Assembly (NCBI GenBank): GCA_900549235.1
Contig: URNT01000027.1
Span: 1 to 45,739, forward strand
DNA: 45,739 nt
DNA from: an uncultured Clostridium sp.
Lineage (GTDB): Bacteria > Bacillota > Clostridia > Lachnospirales > Lachnospiraceae
Direction of reading: 5' to 3'
The position numbers were made by a program, and so were the translations under genes. Positions 41,649 through 45,739 of the stretch are shown here, piece after piece (position 1 is the first letter of the stretch; each line of letters starts with the position of its first letter). The notes under the pieces were generated by a model. It saw nothing but the letters and a program-made list of their open reading frames with translations, made no database searches and was not told where the DNA came from.

Positions 41649-42501
41649 GAGGATCTTTGGGAATGAGGAGTGTGTTCCGGTTAATCGAATTTTGGAACAT
41701 TCTCTGGTAGATGGTCCTGGAAACCGAACGGTGATCTTTTTTCAAGGGTGTAATATTGCCTGTCGATATTGTCATAATCCGGAAACACAGAAACTTTGTC
41801 AAAATTGCGGGGAATGTATTACGAGTTGTCTGCAAGAAGCACTTTCTTTGAATGAAAATAAAGTTGTGTGGGATGAAACACGATGTGTTGGCTGTGATGC
41901 CTGTATTGTGGCTTGTCCGCATCGGAGTTCGCCGAAAGTAAAGTGGATGACTGTATCTGAGATTATGTATCATGTCAGCAATAGTATGCCTTTTATAAGA
42001 GGAATTACTGTGTCCGGAGGAGAGTGCGCTCTATATATGGATTTTCTTTTGAAATTATTTGAGGCTTGCAAGGAAAAAGGATTAAACTGTCTGATGGATT
42101 GTAATGGTACGATTCCAGTGTGGAAGCATCTGGTGATAAGCGTATGTGATGGAGTAATGCTGGATGTGAAAGCATGGTCTGAGGAGTGCTTTCGGAAACT
42201 TACAGGTGGAACCAATGCTGCACTGAAGGAAAACATTAAGAAGCTTGCAGAACTTCAGAAGCTGACAGAAATTCGTATTGTGTGTGTGGACGGCGAAGTA
42301 GATGCAAAGGAGTGTATTTGCGGAATTGCAAATATTCTTGATTTTGGTCAAATAGAAAAAATTCCGTTAAAGTTAATTCGTTTTCGGCCAGTTGGCGTTC
42401 GAAATGGATGGGAAGAAAAACAGATGCCCAATATGGCATATATGAAAAAGCTTTCCTCGCTTGCAAAAGAACAAGGATTTACTGATGTGAGAATTATTTA
42501 A
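41641..42501 (+). CDS. yjjW: YjjW-type glycyl radical enzyme activase
   Basis: 286 aa. Radical SAM motif CNIACRYC (Cys37, 41, 44) follows SLVDGPGNRTVIFFQGC. A ferredoxin-like insert carries two more 4Fe-4S sets: Cys53/56/59/63 (CQNCGECITSC) and Cys82/85/88/92 (CVGCDACIVAC). The SAM-binding GGE is in VSGGECALY, followed by DVKAW and RFRPVG. It abstracts hydrogen from Gly461 of the partner to create the radical. Its start lies inside the end of the yjjI gene, so the pair is translationally coupled. Confidence 0.92.
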   Translation: MIERIFGNEECVPVNRILEHSLVDGPGNRTVIFFQGCNIACRYCHNPETQKLCQNCGECITSCLQEALSLNENKVVWDETRCVGCDACIVACPHRSSPKVKWMTVSEIMYHVSNSMPFIRGITVSGGECALYMDFLLKLFEACKEKGLNCLMDCNGTIPVWKHLVISVCDGVMLDVKAWSEECFRKLTGGTNAALKENIKKLAELQKLTEIRIVCVDGEVDAKECICGIANILDFGQIEKIPLKLIRFRPVGVRNGWEEKQMPNMAYMKKLSSLAKEQGFTDVRII

Positions 42502-42524
42502 GAATATCGATTTTAATAGCGCCG

Positions 42525-43985
42525 ATGTACAAAAACGAGTCGGGGGTGCGGATAAAAAGTTGGACTCCCCAAGGGCTCCGAAAGGAGCTGAATTAGAATG
42601 TATTTGCAAGACAAAATTGATATTGCTTTAAAAGTATATCATCAGTGCGGATCGGTATCTACCACCATTTGAGTCCTTGGTTACCCGACCAGACGGGCAC
42701 TTTACACATGGATAGCCAATGAAGGAATAGTCAAGTCGGAACGAAAGCCCTTGAAATTGGTGAACACAGCAGAACATCCACGGAATACGCGTGTTGAAGT
42801 AAAAATGGATGCAATTCATCGTTGCTTTGAGCTCGGGGAAAGTATAAAATCAGTATCAGAAGATATCGGCTACACCAGAGCCAGTATTTACAGTTGGCGC
42901 AAGAAATATCTTCATGGAGGTATTATTGCATTGATGAATGATAAAAACATCAAACCCGGTACTCTCACGGAAAGCGCTTCATCCACAGCATCTACCCCCG
43001 AGCTTGCTCAATTACAGGCTCAGATCAGAGATATGCAGATGGAGATTGATATTTTAAAGGAGACGATCAATGTCTTAAAAAAAGACCCCGGCATCGATCA
43101 GACAGCTCTCAAAAACAGGGAGAAGGCAGTGATTATCGATGCCCTGAAGAGTAAATACCCACTGCCTGACCTGTTGAAACGGCTTGGATTATCAAAAAGC
43201 AGCTATTATTATCAAGAAGCCATTAAAAATAAACCCGATAAATATAGTGATATTTGTAATAGAATACGTCAGCTTTTCCACGAAAATAAACAGCGGTATG
43301 GATACCGGCGCATTTATGGTCTTCTGAAACGGGAGGAGCGCACAATTTCAGAGAAAGTGGTTCGCCAGATCATGCAGGAAGAAGGACTTATTGTTATCTG
43401 TAAACGGCGCAGAAAATATAATTCCTATCAGGGAGAAATCTCCCCGGCCGTACCCAACAAAATAGAACGGGATTTTCATGCAGATAAGCCGAATCAAAAA
43501 TGGCTGACGGACATTAGCGAGTTCGCCTTGCCTGCCGGAAAAGTTTATCTGTCGGTACTTGTGGACTGCTTTGATGGACTGCTTCCCGGCTGGACAATCA
43601 GCACTACCCCCGATTCTGTGCTCGTTAACACAATGCCCGACCAGGCAATAGCCCATTTGCCGGAAGGAGATCATCCGCTCATCCATTCAGACAGAGGCTG
43701 CCACTATCGGTGGCCTGGTTGGATAGAACGTATGGAGAGAGCAGGTCTGGAACGTTCCATGTCTAAAAAAGGTTGTTCTCCTGATAATGCGGCTTGTGAG
43801 GGGCTATTTGGCCGTCTAAAAAATGAAATGTTCTATTGTCAGGATTGGACGGGCGTTAAAATATCAGAGTTCATTGACATTCTCAACAATTATCTGCTAT
43901 GGTATAACACAAAGCGGATTAAAACATCACTTGGAAATATGAGTCCTTGGGAGTGTTGAAATTCATTTAGCTCCCATTTTGGTGA
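42525..43985 (+). mobile_element. IS3-family insertion sequence, probably inactive
   Basis: The element contains one long fused transposase frame. The ends are uncertain. The left end may begin at TGTACAAAAACGAG (42525 on), and the right end probably lies in the 27 bp between the transposase stop and the iclR stop, where the reverse strand reads CACCAAAATGGGAGC, only loosely similar. A GGCTCC-GAAA-GGAGCT hairpin precedes the transposase start. I found no obvious target duplication. Confidence 0.5.
42598..43959 (+). pseudogene. IS3-family transposase with an early stop
   Basis: The full frame would encode about 453 aa with OrfA and OrfB fused. Two N-terminal helix-turn-helix units are followed by a coiled coil (LAQLQAQIRDMQMEIDIL), an HTH-21-like region and the rve catalytic core with intact DDE residues: Asp in WLTDISEF, Asp in IHSDRGCHY, Glu in CEGLFGRLKNEM. 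Codon 25 (42670-42672) is TGA where CGA (Arg in IRVLGYP) fits, a single C-to-T change. Reinitiation from TTG 42751 could still make a 402-aa protein lacking the first DNA-binding unit. Confidence 0.8.
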
Positions 43986-43986
43986 A

Positions 43987-44745
43987 TCAGAATGAGAACA
44001 GACGCTGTTCTGTTACATCTTTATGCCGCTTCATAGTATCAATAATTGCTTCTCTGTCAGCCGTTTCAAACATACTAACAGGAAGGGTTACACTGAAAGC
44101 AGCAATCATGAGTTGGTTCTTATACAGGGGCAGTGCAATGCAGGCAGTGTACAGACTTGCTTCTGAAATCTCGATGGCATAATCCTGCTTACGTACCTCC
44201 CGAATAGCCTCAATCAATTCATCTAGAACATCAATGGATTTCTCAGTGAGTTTTTTCAAGGGTATATCAGCATACATATGATAGAGTTCGTCATCTGAGA
44301 ACTGACTTAAAAGTACTTTCCCCATGGCAGTACAGTGAGCTGGGAGTTTCAGGCCCATTCCTATGTTCTTCATTAGGGAAATATCCGAGTTATTCTCATA
44401 CTTGGATAGATACATAACACTTCGTTGTTCTAAGATGCCTGCATGGGAGGTGAGGTTTAATTCATGCCCCAGATTGGAAGTAAGTATGGAAAGCTCCTCA
44501 AGGAGATCTGTGCTTTGGAAACACTGGGTACAGAGTTTGATATACTCAATACCAGCATAATACTTTTTTGTACTCACATTATATAACAGATAATTACATT
44601 CCATCAGTTCCTGAATTAGACTGTAGGCTGAGCTTTTAGGAATATCTAGACCTGACTGGATATCAGTAAAAGATAGCCCATTCCGTTTTTTTGACAGGAG
44701 TTCAAGAAAACGCAGGGTTCTCTCAGCAGATTTTACTTTAGTCAT
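43987..44745 (-). CDS. IclR family transcriptional regulator
   Basis: 252 aa. It has the winged HTH at 1-65 (RTLRFLELLSKKRNGLSFTDIQSGLDIPKSSAYSLIQEL) and the IclR effector domain (GMGLKLPAHCTAMGKVLLSQFSDDEL near 130, YAIEISEASLYTACIALPLY near 200). Such regulators sense small catabolic intermediates. Its stop is only 27 bp from the transposase stop. The target is unknown: the genes it may have controlled upstream (44746 on) are gone or lie outside. It resembles the island in its AT richness. Confidence 0.88.
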   Translation of the reverse strand: MTKVKSAERTLRFLELLSKKRNGLSFTDIQSGLDIPKSSAYSLIQELMECNYLLYNVSTKKYYAGIEYIKLCTQCFQSTDLLEELSILTSNLGHELNLTSHAGILEQRSVMYLSKYENNSDISLMKNIGMGLKLPAHCTAMGKVLLSQFSDDELYHMYADIPLKKLTEKSIDVLDELIEAIREVRKQDYAIEISEASLYTACIALPLYKNQLMIAAFSVTLPVSMFETADREAIIDTMKRHKDVTEQRLFSF

Positions 44746-44883
44746 ACCATACCTCTTTCACAATTAAAATATAACACAATGCTAGGAAATTTGGGAGTGC
44801 GGAATACATAAAAATTTAAAAGTATTAAAAAGGGAAATGATTACGTTTACCCCCAACATCATAACTTTTATTAAATAACTCAA

Positions 44884-45039
44884 ACTTCCCACATTAAAGA
44901 TGGGATTCGTAACTTGAAAAATCAATATTATAGTTCTTCAACTGAAAAATTTCACAGGATAGCCACATGGTATGACAAGCTTGCTTTCACATATTTAGGA
45001 TTTACATGCATTGCCTCCATAATGATTTGGTTGAAATGA
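44884..45039 (+). pseudogene. IS5-type transposase C-terminal tail
   Basis: A 51-codon open stretch reads STEKFHRIATWYDKLAF and then CIASIMIWLK before its stop. The RIATxYDKLA and ASIMIWL pattern is the well-known end of IS5/IS1182-type transposases; the catalytic part is missing. The conserved Arg of ATRYDK reads Trp here. It has no start. Family assignment is from pattern memory. Confidence 0.65.
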
Positions 45040-45739
45040 ACAAAGCAAAGTGCTTTTCAAGCACACTCTAGTCCTATCATTTGTGCTGTACGCATTTTGG
45101 AAACCATTGTACTTTTGAAGAGAGATATACTTGTTGGTAGTAGCTAAAGCATGAGCAGTTCACAAATCTGTACAGCTTCGTTAAAAGTGGTGCTTCACTT
45201 GAAATGGTTTTGGTGTTAGTAATGTGATTTTATGTAAAATTCGATATTTGCTCATCTATAGAAGGGTACACATTTCCGTATATCCTGTTCTTGCGTTACT
45301 CTTATCTGAATGATACTGACAATGACGGCATCTTTTTTTGCAGGGTATCATTCGGATGGTAATCTTAGAATTGGAGTTGATAGATTCTCATTTCAACAGC
45401 TATCTGTCAAAATCTCTTACAAACACCAGATTTCCGTTTTCAAAGTATTCGGTCATTTTGTCAATTTTATTATTGCACATCCAGATATAATCAGTTTTTT
45501 AAAGAACGGCCTTCACCTTTTGAATGCGTATAGCAGCATATTTATAAGTACACTCCATACTGCACCTATTTTGCGACATAATTGTATTACAGAAGCCTTA
45601 CTTGGTCAAGGCCCAAGCATTCCTATCAATATCTTACAGGATTTTAGAAGATTGTCAAGAGAAGCAGTATAATTGAAAAAAATATGTGAATTGTATTTTT
45701 AAAATCTACCCTTTCCGGCTCTGCTAGACTTTAGTCATT
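45040..45739. other. Gene-poor tail with one doubtful ORF
   Basis: Only one open frame over 100 codons is present: 45310-45672 on the plus strand, 120 aa. It has no good ribosome binding site and I recognise no domain. The opposite strand is interrupted by several TGA codons. The region may be decayed sequence next to the IS remnants. A GTGCTT/AAGCAC hairpin lies near 45050. Confidence 0.3.

Noticed and set aside
45310..45672. 120-codon open frame as a real gene
   Set aside because: It has no ribosome binding site or recognisable domain and lies in decayed sequence near IS remnants.

Overview
The window looks like chromosome of a Gram-positive gut-type anaerobe of the Lachnospiraceae (Clostridium cluster XIVa). 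This is inferred from consensus sigma-A promoters and AGGAGG ribosome binding sites, CIRCE-type heat-shock operators, a yjdF riboswitch, DUF4250 and CmpB-type proteins, a VanR/VanS-like pair and glycyl-radical metabolism. No rRNA, tRNA or CRISPR was seen.

Layout. 1-790 holds only a 21-codon ORF with a strong ribosome binding site, followed by three hairpins. 792-2142 (minus) is a two-gene unit (DUF3795 protein, nucleoside phosphorylase), divergent from a TfoX-like gene. 2671-3377 is a yjdF riboswitch, a 160-bp inverted-repeat element and the YjdF gene. 3603-5569 encodes a membrane-anchored secreted protein and a three-repeat lipoprotein. 5638-8513 (minus) is a TetR-controlled redox operon (nitroreductase and two aldo/keto reductases) with a clear operator over its promoter. 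8600-13216 is a heat-shock cluster (hsp20, dnaJ-like, clpB, DUF4250) with two nearly identical CIRCE-like promoters.

13368-22591 is core housekeeping: cardiolipin synthase, CmpB-like membrane protein, PlsC acyltransferase, PheA, DUF815 ATPase, Ppx/GppA and polyphosphate kinase. 23052-29300 is a five-gene two-component plus ABC-2 exporter operon. 29431-31206 carries a GIY-YIG protein, a hemolysin III-family protein and an RluA-type pseudouridine synthase. The RluA coding region holds an unexpected cluster of DnaA boxes.

31374-45039 is visibly different: AT-rich, with other codon usage and bounded by transposase debris (IS256-like and IS1634-like on the left, an IS3-family element and an IS5-like tail on the right). 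Its cargo is a coherent module: uridine-phosphorylase-like enzyme, YczE/YitT-type membrane protein, BMP-family lipoprotein, ABC ATPase, two nucleoside-type permeases, an esterase, a FadR/GntR regulator, and a YjjI-type glycyl radical enzyme with its YjjW-type activase. I read it as an acquired nucleoside uptake and anaerobic catabolism island whose glycyl-radical step has no known substrate. It is the best candidate here for an undescribed system. An IclR regulator and a gene-poor tail close the window.
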